A DNA stretch of 48,988 bases from Planctomycetota bacterium (GCA_027619595.1 JAQCHP010000020.1:1-48988), one strand, 5' to 3'; positions 36,501 through 44,053 are shown, counted from the stretch's first letter. Notes: generated from the letters alone by a model not told the origin. Program-made: numbers and translations.

Positions 36501-36883
36501 TCCTGACCGTTTACCCCATCGTCGGCAGCAAAGTACAAGGAACCCTTGTAGGCAGTAAGTTCCGTTGGATTAGCGGAGCCACTGCCAGCCCGAATGTCTT
36601 TTACTAGCTTCGTCCCCAGCGTAGTGCCGTCCGTGCGCCACAACTCGCGTCCGCTAAGAGAATTTTCTGCGGTAAAGTAGGCATAGTTCCCCAACTGGAC
36701 GAAGTCCCGAGGACTTGCGTCGCCCGCTGGGTTGATATCAATGAGGAGAGGAGAACTTGCCAATACGCGTCGGTCTTCACACATTTCAAGGACTAAGTGC
36801 CTTGAGTGTTTCTGCTTCGACGTCGGTCGATGCGTAAGCGACTTGGAACGGCTAGTGCGAAGCAAATGGGTTTTGAACTGCAT
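30251..36883 (-). CDS. Giant secreted/surface protein, N-terminal part: ELWxxDGT repeats, cyclophilin domain, SdrD-like and tandem repeats
   Basis: 2,210 residues before TAG; 3,211 if read through. Residues 32-42 (LEMCEDRRVLA) are an LEPR-XLL-like N-terminal motif of planctomycete exoproteins. Residues about 44-510 hold eight ELWKSDGT-type repeats and a degenerate ninth. Residues about 624-775 form a cyclophilin prolyl isomerase with the catalytic Arg in FFHR (Arg668), FVIQAGGF and ATNQFFVNL. SdrD-like modules lie at about 801-885 (YRDTNGNSRQDSGETGV) and 1487-1590. Between these are immunoglobulin-like modules, a cadherin-like one (about 1752-1847) and tandem repeats 1-9. The ninth is cut by TAG at GAD-stop-FTYR. 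The ATG at 36883 fits the motif spacing; GTG/TTG starts further up are possible. It lies 373 bases after the DUF1559 gene. Confidence 0.88.
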   Translation of the reverse strand: MQFKTHLLRTSRSKSLTHRPTSKQKHSRHLVLEMCEDRRVLASSPLLIDINPAGDASPRDFVQLGNYAYFTAENSLSGRELWRTDGTTLGTKLVKDIRAGSGSANPTELTAYKGSLYFAADDGVNGQELWKSDGTESGTVLVKDLHPGQGEQVPYGNGPLRSLPQELTVVGNQLFFSAISAANGRELWKSDGTADGTVLVKDIFGNGSSSVAPSSSPRGLVNLNGTLFFTATDGSTGAELWKSDGTSAGTVMVLDIFSGTTTSNGQTVANSSEPGQLTTVGSTLFFTAVDSGTGRELWKTDGTAAGTVRVKDVRAGADGALTSQDVLIRLGNTLFFSANDGSSGRELWKSDGTSVGTVRVKDIRAGAPDGLTIPGTWAVLGDRLYFAANDGSTGTELWKTDGTDAGTTLVRDLESGAGSSTPQEITTVGTRLFFAATTASGKEAWESDGTSAGTKQVADLAAGATSSNPSSFGQLGGLVLFSASDAVAGQELRVAEVDGRIDARLTIFVDSQAVTIPTGVGTAVGGAALSQIRSVNATGGIRVEPLTNEPLTKFTLGDFFTTWRTNGGQAGNNAAATLSSNQLLGNLANTTKTVKMYVNGQVSKDYENYAIRDGDQIVLVYGSNPVVSLNTNFGPLVMELFLDRKPITVNNFLTYINDGDYVNTFFHRSADSGGKDFVIQAGGFRTNSTTFTSRSQFTSVPQDAQIQNEPGISNVRGTVAMAKLGGQPNSATNQFFVNLHDDNRSLDTNNGGFTVFGAVLDMTTADTVAALPIRDQSVDPYRELPVSESNQLVVVQTIAGQGRIRGARYRDTNGNSRQDSGETGVANSVIYIDSNNNNVLDAGEVSTATDANGNYVFELNPGTYTVRAQASAGFVFTEPLATSKSYTVNVEIGREAIGRSFGESTIVAPTSVDLVAVSDTGTSDSDNFTNRNNSSAQRTLQFLVSGVTSGAEVRIFVDGVQMGTATATGTTVTVTTSGNQAVTDGQREVRAVQIVNGTSSATSPALTLTIDTIAPALFSNTAPALATVNTLYSFDANSPDENLSGMVYSLANAPAGMTISSAGVVSWTPTNTQLVPQQFDIRLSDVAGNAAIQSVSLTVLGTLPAFPDSYSIAEDGVLTVALANGVLFNDGGPNPGTLTASVVQTTSRGTLVLSPNGTFNYTPNANFFGADSFIYKANNGTIDSNHARVTINVTAVNDLPVGVANSYSVSEDTTLAVNVANGVLSNDTDADGDTLAVAVATQPANGSLILNSNGSFSYTPTAQFSGADSFTYTISDGTGNSTPVQVSLTVTAVNDAPVAVADTYSVNEDAVLNIAQPQGVLANDTDAEGSPLTATVVTQPTNGTVLLNANGSFTYTPKANFFGSDSFTYRANDGSLDSAAATVTITIADQPDPPSAVDDTASVVVTGALIDVLKNDVANAGNNQLLTIQSFTQGASGVVTLENNQLRYVPRSGFVGTDTFTYVTQNASGLSDSGSVTVTVTNPDGNRISGFVFLDADKNGTRATTESGVPGVLVTLTGKNTNGVALPSRTALTADDGSYSFRDLLAGTYEVTQRQPAALKDGKESVVVSGALAGEDKITNLVVTGGGSYENNNFGELQLEPSYVSIAWFFASSSKPVSASTAPIFRQMVAAGEQRSGDLPLAAAIRSGSTTPPVVNAIPVAVADSYAVPQGQVLTVNAANGVLKNDTDADGTTLTAIVATQPQQGALTLNADGSFTYTPTTTFNGTDAFTYRASDGKGTSAPQTVTITVGNPALNQVLTIAENSAQGTLVGTLTAGSALNQPITFALKNGSNANAFNLDGATGRVTVSDSVALNFEQQASYSLTVEAVGANGQRQNINATINVTNVNEKPVGVNDSYTVNENAVLTVVVAAGVVSNDTDPDANSLTVELVTNVAHGQLALNPNGSFSYTPTARFVGADSFTYRAKDATLSSDPITVAIQVNDVNAAPVAVADSFTTNEDVVLSVAVADGVLKNDTDADGDSLTAQLVTTVSKGQLIFNANGSFNYTPNANANGTDSFTYRVSDGTLTSNVVTVTLNVTSVNDPPVGVADSYTVNEDVTLTVNAATGVLKNDTDADGTTLTASVVTQPQHGSLTLNSDGSFTYQPTANYNGTDTFTYRAGDGTSFSAATTVTITVNAVNDGPTVVRNDSYRTDVNQVLTVTAANGVLANDQDPDRQALVATLQANVQHGTLDLSPNGSFVYTPTTGYRGAD

Positions 36884-37256
36884 CACCAGAAAACTCACTG
36901 AAGTAATTTTTTCGAAACGAATGAACGACGACTCGCGATCGCATAATCCAAGTGAAGCACCGGGCACAGCCACGCGCGGCAATTGCCGCAATCTCTCGAA
37001 TTCCGAGGGGGAGGGTACCTCTATCGTGCTCGGAGCCGGTTAGCAATGCAAGCTTGTGAACCTGTCCCGCCGCAGCTGCGAGCGCAAGCCCAACCCGCTA
37101 GTCCAGAGGGCCGATTCTTCAGGCAGAAGTAACGCGACCCCCCCAGGCGTCCCAGACATTATAACCGCCACTTGGTAGGCAGTTAACAGTATGCGATCGG
37201 CATCCGCGCTCGCCGGTCCGTCGGACTCGTACGCACGAAAGAGAAGGGAGTTGAGG
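36884..37256 (-). other. Gap between DUF1559 gene and giant gene
   Basis: 373 bases with no convincing gene. Open frames here overlap the DUF1559 gene out of frame and show no domains. This is the likely promoter or 5' leader of the giant gene. No clear terminator was identified after the DUF1559 stop. Confidence 0.4.
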
Positions 37257-38285
37257 CTACTGGCCAATTTCCGCGCCGGCCATCGTTGACGATCGGATCC
37301 AGACTTCCTGGTCGATCGTGTCTGCCACGCCCCGTACCGACGCGTCGGCATAGGCCACATTGACGCTGCCAGTGTGCCAGCTTCGAGCCCCTTTCCATCC
37401 GAAAGGAGTAAACAAGCGGTCCATTCCCGCCCCAAGCACGACTCCGATACAATCAGCCGTGGGCGAATTGGGCGTGAAGTAGTGATTGTATAACGCACAG
37501 CGAAATTCTCCGTTGACCCACGAAAATCCCCGTGGATCGTTGACGTTCCAACTCTGGGAATCGTTGCATCGTACCGTCGTTAACGGCGCGGTCGTAATGA
37601 ATTTGTATTCCATCCGCGCGTCATGCGTTCCCTCCTGTGGCTGTCCGAGAATGCTCTCGGACGCCAGGACGGTCGCACTGAGACCATCGGTTACCATGGC
37701 CGGCGTGACCCGAGAATTCACCGCAAAAAGTCCGTCAGTTTCTAAGGGAGAGCCATCGTCGTTGGGTTGTGGACCTCCCACGCCGCTCCCAGCACAGACT
37801 GCATAATTCGTCGGTCCAAAATTCGGCGAAACCTTCCTAGCAATATCGCTCGGGCATAAGAACTCCGACACGATCAATTTGACAGGCTCACGATTGCTGG
37901 CAGTAATAGAAAGACTTGCGTCGTAAAGTGGTTCGGCAAGATTCAGCGCGTTGTACGCCACGGAATTTTCCATGTACGGAGTGAGAGCCGACAACGCCGA
38001 CCAACGGTAAAAGGTCCAGGGCGTACCGGCAGAGTTCGGATTCGCCATGGCGACCGCACCGGCCGGAAAATGCTGTTGCGACGACAGGAAATTTTGCGTC
38101 GCCAAACCGATCTGGCGCAGGTTGTTGCTGCAGGATACTCGACGCGCCGATTCGCGTGCTGATTGCACGGCAGGCAACAAGATGGCTACCATCAAACCCA
38201 TAATTGCGATCACCACCAACACCTCGACGAGACTGAACGCCGAACGATAGTACTCCGTTTTTGCCGAGGACATCGTCGATCTCAT
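37257..38285 (-). CDS. DUF1559 pseudopilin-like protein
   Basis: A 342-residue protein of the planctomycete DUF1559 family. The prepilin-type start is YRSAFSLVEVLVVIAIMGLM followed by VAILLPAVQSARESARR; cleavage would fall before FSLVE. Then SCSNNLRQIGLATQNF and, near the C-terminus, the H-x-G-G-like segment SWHTGSVNVAYADASVRGVA, both typical of DUF1559. Such proteins are numerous in planctomycetes and presumed to be assembled by type II/IV pilus-like machinery at the inner membrane; no specific role is established. Its ATG overlaps the transglutaminase stop as ATGA (38282-38285), so translation is coupled. AAGGGA lies about 8 bases upstream. Confidence 0.93.
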   Translation of the reverse strand: MRSTMSSAKTEYYRSAFSLVEVLVVIAIMGLMVAILLPAVQSARESARRVSCSNNLRQIGLATQNFLSSQQHFPAGAVAMANPNSAGTPWTFYRWSALSALTPYMENSVAYNALNLAEPLYDASLSITASNREPVKLIVSEFLCPSDIARKVSPNFGPTNYAVCAGSGVGGPQPNDDGSPLETDGLFAVNSRVTPAMVTDGLSATVLASESILGQPQEGTHDARMEYKFITTAPLTTVRCNDSQSWNVNDPRGFSWVNGEFRCALYNHYFTPNSPTADCIGVVLGAGMDRLFTPFGWKGARSWHTGSVNVAYADASVRGVADTIDQEVWIRSSTMAGAEIGQ

Positions 38286-40609
38286 ACCAATTTCCCTTTT
38301 GATTCATTTCGTCGACTATCGGCCAGCGTTTTCCCCAACTCGTTTACAATACGCGACAAGTGGTTCTTTTCCCCAATTTGCAGCATCTGCTGACCAAAAC
38401 GGACACGATAATACGCCTCAACAACTTGTCTTGGTACGTGTTGCATCTCGGCACCCAATCCCAATTTCGCCATCGCGGCAACGGTCTGTTCCGCAAACTC
38501 TTGCGGCGTTTGTCCTTTTCCGCGAGCCCAACCGAACTCACTGAGAACACGCTCGAACCCCAAGTAAAACGGCGCGTGAATATACGCTAACGAGTTGGTC
38601 CTGAGAAATTCACCGCGCCATTTTCGGCGTTGTTGCAGAAATCGAACCATCCGCACAACGGTACCCAGACCGACGATAACCAAGACCAAGACCGCCGTCA
38701 CAAACCAAGCCATGGCCTTTCTTATGGTTGCCGCTGGGATTCCAAATTGTCCCGCCAGCCACACAATCCACACTTGCCATGCGTGAGGATCGCTGGCAGA
38801 TAGAGCCATCTGTCGCGCTCGGTCAAGTATCGGTTGGTACACCGCCTCCCGCTGACGGTCCGAATTCATGCCGAGCACATATCGGCTCCATACAACCTGC
38901 GAGTAGTCCATCCATTGTTGAAGGTGGTTTAGAAACGCAAAATTCGACTGATGCAACGTCGGCCCATCTCCAGCCGGCGTAGGGTCCAATCGCAACCAAG
39001 CTCCTTCGTCGGTGGCATCTAGCTTAACCCCGGCTTCTTCTGCATCGTCGCGCTCTATAAATGCTTCGACCCAGGCGTGGGCGTGCAAATGCCGCACCAC
39101 GTAATACTTACCCGGTTCGTTATAGTCGCCGCCCTTGTAACCCATCACCATTCTCGCAGGAATTCCCTGAGACCGCAGCATTATCACCAAAGCGCTGGCG
39201 AAGTATTCACAATGTCCGCTCTTGTGATTACTGACGAAATCTTCGATGGGATCGACGTCCAACTGACGCGACGGACTACGGCCTAGGGAGTACGTGTAAT
39301 CGCGGTTCGTCAAAAAATGCGATTCAAGATATCTGCATAGTCGGATCCGACTCGGCTGACGCGTCTCACTTGACCTTGCCAACGCTTCCGTAATTTGCCA
39401 TAGCTTGGGGAAGCGGTCTCGGTTCACGAAGGTGCAGAGTTCGAACTCGTCACTTTGTAGGAAGCCGATGCGCTGTGTTCGAAACGGGTCTTGCATATTT
39501 CGCGAAATTCCACTCGTCAATAGTGAATAATGAAAGGCAGAGAAAAATTCCACGCGATCCCGATCCATGAGAGTTAGCTGATGGCTAAACTGCTGCATGC
39601 CGAGACCCGGCTTAACCTGACGGTCCGTGGCCAGAAATGCCGGGGCAATCGAAAACAAGAAAGGATATTTTCCCGGCTCCAACTCGATATCCTGCCGCAC
39701 CGTAGACACGCCGGGCGACGGTTCCGCCAATGAATCAATATTGTTTTTGTGGTGGTATTTCCAACGCGAGTCGGCTGAATACTCGACTAAAACGGTACCG
39801 TGAAGGTAAGGCTCGCCGGTAGAGGCAAACTTTTTTCCGGTGCTCGGGTCGACCAGTGACATTCGCAAGACCGTTTCCGGATTCTCAAGAATCCGCTCCA
39901 TATCGTCCAGCGCAACTTCCGCCGACATCCCCGTGGTGCCGATCGTACTTGACGAAATCTCTGCATCTTCGTCTCCCCTCAATCTGGGCAAGGCGAAAAA
40001 GAGGATGACCGTCGCTAAGAGTGTCTGCAACCCGACCACAACGACGGGCCGCAAACTCTGATGTACATGATCACCATAAGCGGCGAATTCGGCCACTGTT
40101 CGCCGCGAGTTATCATCCGTCTTGCGCGGATTGGCGCATCGATTGTACTCTCGATACAAAAACAAAAGCGACATCGCAACGAGCGCTGCGAAAAAATAGA
40201 CGCCTAACAGGACGCCAAAAAACATGCTCAAATTGAGCGCAGCTGCCACTATGACTTGCAGCAGACTGAGCGCGGCAATCTGCCAAAACTTCCGTTCTGT
40301 CTTTCTTTGGAATAACAGCACCATTTGCAAATAAATGAGCAAGTTCGCTAGAGCCAGTAGATCGGTTCCGTCACCGATCCGTGTAATCTGCGCTAACGAG
40401 AGACCGAGTGCCACGAGTGCCACGACGTTCGAAATCCCCTTGGGAAGATCAACCCAATTCCACATATCAGTGACATAGACCGAAGCTGTGGCTGCCAGCC
40501 CAAATAGAATTGCGATCAAACTTGAGCGTTGTTCCATGCTGAGTAAACACACGCCCAACACGGCAACTATCGCCATGCAAACCTGTAGCAATCGTTCGAC
40601 TTGTTTCAC
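38282..40609 (-). CDS. Membrane transglutaminase-like protein (TgpA type)
   Basis: A 775-residue protein with the TgpA layout. About six N-terminal helices lie in residues 5-215, then a large outer domain, then a final helix near 640 (AWFVTAVLVLVIVGLGTVVR) and a cytoplasmic tail of DUF4129 type. The transglutaminase core has the triad Cys in SGHCEYFASALVIML (about residue 466), His in HLHAHAWVEAF and Asp in WLRLDPTPAG. In Pseudomonas TgpA is essential and acts in the periplasm; the substrate is not known. The start is a GTG at 40609 with GAGAGG about 6 bases upstream. It lies 22 bases after the DUF58 gene. Confidence 0.9.
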   Translation of the reverse strand: MKQVERLLQVCMAIVAVLGVCLLSMEQRSSLIAILFGLAATASVYVTDMWNWVDLPKGISNVVALVALGLSLAQITRIGDGTDLLALANLLIYLQMVLLFQRKTERKFWQIAALSLLQVIVAAALNLSMFFGVLLGVYFFAALVAMSLLFLYREYNRCANPRKTDDNSRRTVAEFAAYGDHVHQSLRPVVVVGLQTLLATVILFFALPRLRGDEDAEISSSTIGTTGMSAEVALDDMERILENPETVLRMSLVDPSTGKKFASTGEPYLHGTVLVEYSADSRWKYHHKNNIDSLAEPSPGVSTVRQDIELEPGKYPFLFSIAPAFLATDRQVKPGLGMQQFSHQLTLMDRDRVEFFSAFHYSLLTSGISRNMQDPFRTQRIGFLQSDEFELCTFVNRDRFPKLWQITEALARSSETRQPSRIRLCRYLESHFLTNRDYTYSLGRSPSRQLDVDPIEDFVSNHKSGHCEYFASALVIMLRSQGIPARMVMGYKGGDYNEPGKYYVVRHLHAHAWVEAFIERDDAEEAGVKLDATDEGAWLRLDPTPAGDGPTLHQSNFAFLNHLQQWMDYSQVVWSRYVLGMNSDRQREAVYQPILDRARQMALSASDPHAWQVWIVWLAGQFGIPAATIRKAMAWFVTAVLVLVIVGLGTVVRMVRFLQQRRKWRGEFLRTNSLAYIHAPFYLGFERVLSEFGWARGKGQTPQEFAEQTVAAMAKLGLGAEMQHVPRQVVEAYYRVRFGQQMLQIGEKNHLSRIVNELGKTLADSRRNESKGKLV

Positions 40610-40631
40610 ACGTTGCCTCTCACGGTAGAAG

Positions 40632-41879
40632 TCAATCCTCGAGCTGCCCAGCAGGAATTGGGCGACCTAATATGTCCTCGGACCCTGACTCGGACGGCAG
40701 TGCGAACACATGGCGGAATTCGGTCGAAAGAACAGGTACGTGCGTACATCGATCCATCCAGGAAAATTCTCCGGTTGGATCCGGAGCAGTTTCGTTCCCC
40801 GTCACCAACAATACGATTGCTTCGCGCGGTATTTTATCCTTCAGCCTCCGCAATAGTTGCGGCAGGGTCGACCTCGGTGGGACCTCCGCTACCGCTAGTC
40901 GACGAAGAACGGCATCCTGAAACCTGGAGCTCGCTGCGCCCTGGAAGACCTCAACTTCCTTCCCGGCCAGGCCAAGCAGAATTGAAGCAGCACCGCTTGT
41001 ACATTGTCGTACTACGAGCGTCGCTACGAAACTGAGCATCCGTTCTGTATCGCGATGGCTCGCCATTTTTGGTTCCCGGCACTGCGTTGTGCTCAGGTCT
41101 ACGATCACAAATAGGTCTTTGTTCCGCGGCGACTCCAATTCCCGCACTGTTAAAACGTTTCGTCGAGCCGTGGTGCGCCAGTGTATCCATTTTCGAGGGT
41201 CGCCTGGCCGCCAATCCCGCATCGCATGGAATTCGCCCTCACTTCGCCCACGTCTGGATCCACCATCTCGGCCAATCGCTAAAGCGCGTCGCAACCAAGT
41301 CACCCAATTTGCGCCAAGACTCCCTAGCTCGGGCGTGACGTAGAACTCGTTCGACTGCATCATCATCGCCGAGACGGCCAACAGACCAAAGGGGAATCGA
41401 CTGGTGAGCGTCAATGGACCACAGTGATACCGCCCGCGTGGCAACGCTGGACCCGAGAAGTCGACACACTCGATGGCGGCAGACCCTACGTAAGGTAAGA
41501 AGGCCTGAATTCCGCCAATCTTCTGCCCCGCTTGCGAACGCAACGCGTCGTGTACAAGGAGTGTCCACACGGGTGATTTGCCGATTCGATTGTCAATGCG
41601 AAAGGCACCACGCCAGGGATTTTGTGCCGAGATATCCGGAGGTAGGTCACGGCTCACACGAAGCGATCCTAACATCGATGCCGCAACGATACCATTTAAC
41701 AAAAATGGGCCAATCATCATGCAGGCCAAGACCAACAGTAGATTCACGTCCCTCAGAATGGAACCCAATAAAACCACGGAACAAACCGCCAAGTAGATAA
41801 GCCCCTCACGGCAGATCCGCACCCTGCGACGCCGGAGTTGGCCGACGTTGAGCGACTTGGGTGGTCGTTTGCGTAACAT
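40632..41879 (-). CDS. DUF58 membrane-anchored protein
   Basis: A 415-residue DUF58 protein. Two helices near the N-terminus (GLIYLAVCSVVLLGSILRDV, LLLVLACMMIGPFLLNGIV) are followed by a beta-rich domain and then the DUF58 signature FHAMRDWRPGDPRKWIHWRT (residues about 240-260) and LFVIVDLSTTQCREP, which resembles a von Willebrand A-type core with a weak metal site. In many bacteria DUF58 proteins act with a MoxR ATPase and TgpA-like transglutaminase, as here. The ATG at 41879 precedes a basic cytoplasmic tail (MLRKRPPKSLNVGQLRRRRV). Confidence 0.9.
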   Translation of the reverse strand: MLRKRPPKSLNVGQLRRRRVRICREGLIYLAVCSVVLLGSILRDVNLLLVLACMMIGPFLLNGIVAASMLGSLRVSRDLPPDISAQNPWRGAFRIDNRIGKSPVWTLLVHDALRSQAGQKIGGIQAFLPYVGSAAIECVDFSGPALPRGRYHCGPLTLTSRFPFGLLAVSAMMMQSNEFYVTPELGSLGANWVTWLRRALAIGRDGGSRRGRSEGEFHAMRDWRPGDPRKWIHWRTTARRNVLTVRELESPRNKDLFVIVDLSTTQCREPKMASHRDTERMLSFVATLVVRQCTSGAASILLGLAGKEVEVFQGAASSRFQDAVLRRLAVAEVPPRSTLPQLLRRLKDKIPREAIVLLVTGNETAPDPTGEFSWMDRCTHVPVLSTEFRHVFALPSESGSEDILGRPIPAGQLED

Positions 41880-41959
41880 GATTGCTTTTCCATTCTCCCC
41901 CTGAAGCCCACAACTCGCCCCATTCAATAAGACCAGTCTGGCGAGATCCCTCAGAGAAG

Positions 41960-42919
41960 TTATTGAGGGACGGGGACTTCCCTTAGTAACCGTTCCACGA
42001 TCTGCTCCATTGCTGCTCGCATCTCACCTGCGACGAATCCCCGCGGAAAGATACGATGCGAAAAAACGGGTACCGCCAACCGTTTTACGTCGTCAGGTAC
42101 CACAAATTCGCGAGACTCGATGAAGGCCAGTGCCTGAGCCGCTCGGTAAAGACTAAGCGTTGCACGCGTGCTGACCCCAATCCTTAATTCGTCGGTCTGA
42201 CGAGATGCGTCCGCGATATCCAAGATGTAATTCTGTACGGATTCGTCCACTAAGATGTCACGAACTTGTCGCTGTAAATCGAGTACTTGCTCAGCGTTAA
42301 GAACCGGCGTTACGAAGTCGACTGGCTCTCCAGACCGGTGACTCTGAAAAATGCGTCGCTCATCCCCGCGTGGGGGATATCCGACAGATATCCTCATGAG
42401 AAATCGATCGAGCTGGCTCTCGGGAAGCGGATAAGTCCCCTCGAACTCGTAGGGATTCTGTGTCGCGATGACGAGGAATGGCGAAGGCAGCCTATGTGTC
42501 ACGCCATCGACGGTAATCCGGCGATCGCTCATCGCCTCCAAAAGAGCACTTTGAGTCCGCGGTGGTGTTCGATTGATCTCGTCCGCCAATATCACGTTGG
42601 CGAAAATGGGTCCTTGATGAAACGCAAAATCACCTGATTGCGGCTGAAAGACGCTACTTCCGAGAATGTCGCTCGGCAGTAGGTCGGGCGTGAACTGGAT
42701 GCGGGAGAATTTTGCATTGAGGCTCTTGGCAATCGCCTTTCCTAGCAACGTCTTACCGACCCCTGGTACGTCCTCAAGCAACAGATGTTCCCCCGACAAG
42801 AGGGTCACCAGACATAGTCGTACCACGTCCGCCTTACCGAATACGGCTTGGGAAATGTTTTGTTCAAGCTGCAGGGTTTGCTTATTTTGCACAGGCATTC
42901 TTGACTCGCACGTCATCAT
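41960..42919 (-). CDS. MoxR-family AAA ATPase
   Basis: A 319-residue AAA+ protein. Walker A: LLEDVPGVGKTLLGKAIAKS. Walker B and sensor region: VILADEINRTPPRTQSALLE, LVIATQNPYEFEGTYPLPES (sensor 1) and the arginine finger region QLDRFLMRISVGYP. GVSTRATLSLYRAAQALAFI is the C-terminal lid. MoxR ATPases act as chaperones that mature or activate partners with VWA or DUF58 domains; the partner is encoded 80 bases downstream. Start choice: ATG at 42919 or 42916; a TTG at 42928 and ATG at 42898 are also in frame; none has a good ribosome-binding site. Confidence 0.93.
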   Translation of the reverse strand: MMTCESRMPVQNKQTLQLEQNISQAVFGKADVVRLCLVTLLSGEHLLLEDVPGVGKTLLGKAIAKSLNAKFSRIQFTPDLLPSDILGSSVFQPQSGDFAFHQGPIFANVILADEINRTPPRTQSALLEAMSDRRITVDGVTHRLPSPFLVIATQNPYEFEGTYPLPESQLDRFLMRISVGYPPRGDERRIFQSHRSGEPVDFVTPVLNAEQVLDLQRQVRDILVDESVQNYILDIADASRQTDELRIGVSTRATLSLYRAAQALAFIESREFVVPDDVKRLAVPVFSHRIFPRGFVAGEMRAAMEQIVERLLREVPVPQ

Positions 42920-43222
42920 CGTATCCAATCGCCGTCTGGCGGACCATGGATCTTAGGGTTTGCAAGCATTGTCGAAAATGTGGCACACCCTCGTGTCGCG
43001 AAATGGAGTGAACGGATGCCACCCCCCACCCCCTCCGGACCTGGCGTTAACTCGACGCAAATTAGGCCGTCTGGGCGCCGGTTTCCATCGAATCGCCGGT
43101 ATGCAGGACGGTCGGAGATTGCGCGGGAGGCTGCGTTTGTGCCGCAGTCGCGATTCTTTCCGCATGCGACGACTGTTTGGCGCTGGTCAAAGCGGCCGCC
43201 CCAGACCATTAACTGCCTGCCG
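42920..43222. other. Divergent region between MoxR and the zinc-ribbon gene
   Basis: About 300 bases. Two plus-strand frames are open here, but neither shows a domain; part may be an N-terminal extension of the zinc-ribbon protein. No RNA or repeat seen. It should contain the promoter of the MoxR cluster. Confidence 0.35.
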
Positions 43223-43957
43223 ATGGGTTCTACCGTCCGACCGAAGTCACTGGCGGCTCGGGCGTTGCGATTGCCGCCCCAAATTGTCCCCAACGACATT
43301 ACGACAGTGGCCTGTTCGATATGCGGCACGAAATTTACGGCTCGAATTTCATTGGCGGGTTCCAGCTGTTGGCAATGCGGCAGCAACTTTCGACTACGTC
43401 CGCCGGGTGCCCAAGCCCCAAACATTGACGGTCGGTCCGCCGGACAGGCCGTACCATCTCCTCAGTCCGTCGTTCCGCGGCGCCGATCGAAGTCCGCCCC
43501 GATCCGACGCCCCTGGCATTCCTCACCAATTTTGGCCGCCAGTGCTTGCGTACACTTCCTTGTGCTCGAACTCCTCGCCCTCACGCCGGTGCCCAGTTCT
43601 GAAAGCGGGAGAAACGACTTAGTCTTGCACTGCCAATTCACGAGCGATTCGGCAGTACATCTATCGGCCTTAGCGGATCAACTGACCGTCGTCCCTCCCG
43701 ACATTGGTCATGGCGATCGCATGCCCGAAGCGCCGGCTCACCCCCCGGCGCACCGACGCCAACAATCTGCCGCATTCGTCGCGGACTTCCGCTCTTGCCA
43801 CCACGAGATCCACTCCGCTCTTGGGATCACCAGATCTCCCGATTTCGCCAGCCTCACCCTCCATCCACCCTTCTGGACAAATACTGAACCCGTACTCGAT
43901 TGGGGTTATCGTCTGCGGTCCAAACGACTAGGATTTCCGTTTCGATTGCCCGAATAG
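43223..43957 (+). CDS. Zinc-ribbon protein with one hydrophobic segment
   Basis: A 244-residue protein (start uncertain). A zinc ribbon near the N-terminus, VACSICGTKFTARISLAGSS followed by CWQCGSNF, has CxxC-x16-CxxC spacing, as in planctomycete proteins with a CPxCGxxxxxxxxLAGxxxxCxxCG start. A hydrophobic stretch, SPILAASACVHFLVLELLAL, follows the proline/arginine-rich linker and probably spans the membrane. The rest is polar. The frame extends upstream to about 42980 but the sequence there lacks conserved features. Function unknown. Divergent from the MoxR gene and followed by the ABC permease. Confidence 0.6.
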   Translation: MGSTVRPKSLAARALRLPPQIVPNDITTVACSICGTKFTARISLAGSSCWQCGSNFRLRPPGAQAPNIDGRSAGQAVPSPQSVVPRRRSKSAPIRRPWHSSPILAASACVHFLVLELLALTPVPSSESGRNDLVLHCQFTSDSAVHLSALADQLTVVPPDIGHGDRMPEAPAHPPAHRRQQSAAFVADFRSCHHEIHSALGITRSPDFASLTLHPPFWTNTEPVLDWGYRLRSKRLGFPFRLPE

Positions 43958-44053
43958 AACGCAGAAACTATCTGTTGCGGGTCGGGCGCGGATCGGGCAC
44001 AGAACGAACGCCGACCACGGTCGCCCGGACCGGAACACGTTGCTAAGGGATCG

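Noticed and set aside
30251-36883. Frameshift as the cause of the interruption in the giant gene
   Set aside because: The same frame holds before and after TAG; 27248 and 30251 differ by a multiple of three and the repeat pattern continues without a shift.
2564-36883. Alternative genetic code with TAG as sense codon
   Set aside because: Many genes in the window end normally at TAG with no conserved extension, such as the trypsin fusion, GT4 protein, dehydratase and adaptor.
27248-36883. Long plus-strand open frames opposite the giant gene
   Set aside because: They consist of low-complexity mirror translations of the repeats and show no domain; typical antisense shadows of a repetitive gene.
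37040-37498. Minus-strand frame of 152 codons after the DUF1559 gene
   Set aside because: It overlaps the DUF1559 coding region out of frame and shows no recognised feature.
42960-43622. Arg-rich plus-strand frame of 220 codons overlapping the zinc-ribbon gene
   Set aside because: The alternative frame carries the CxxC pairs and the hydrophobic segment; this one is compositionally odd with no domain.
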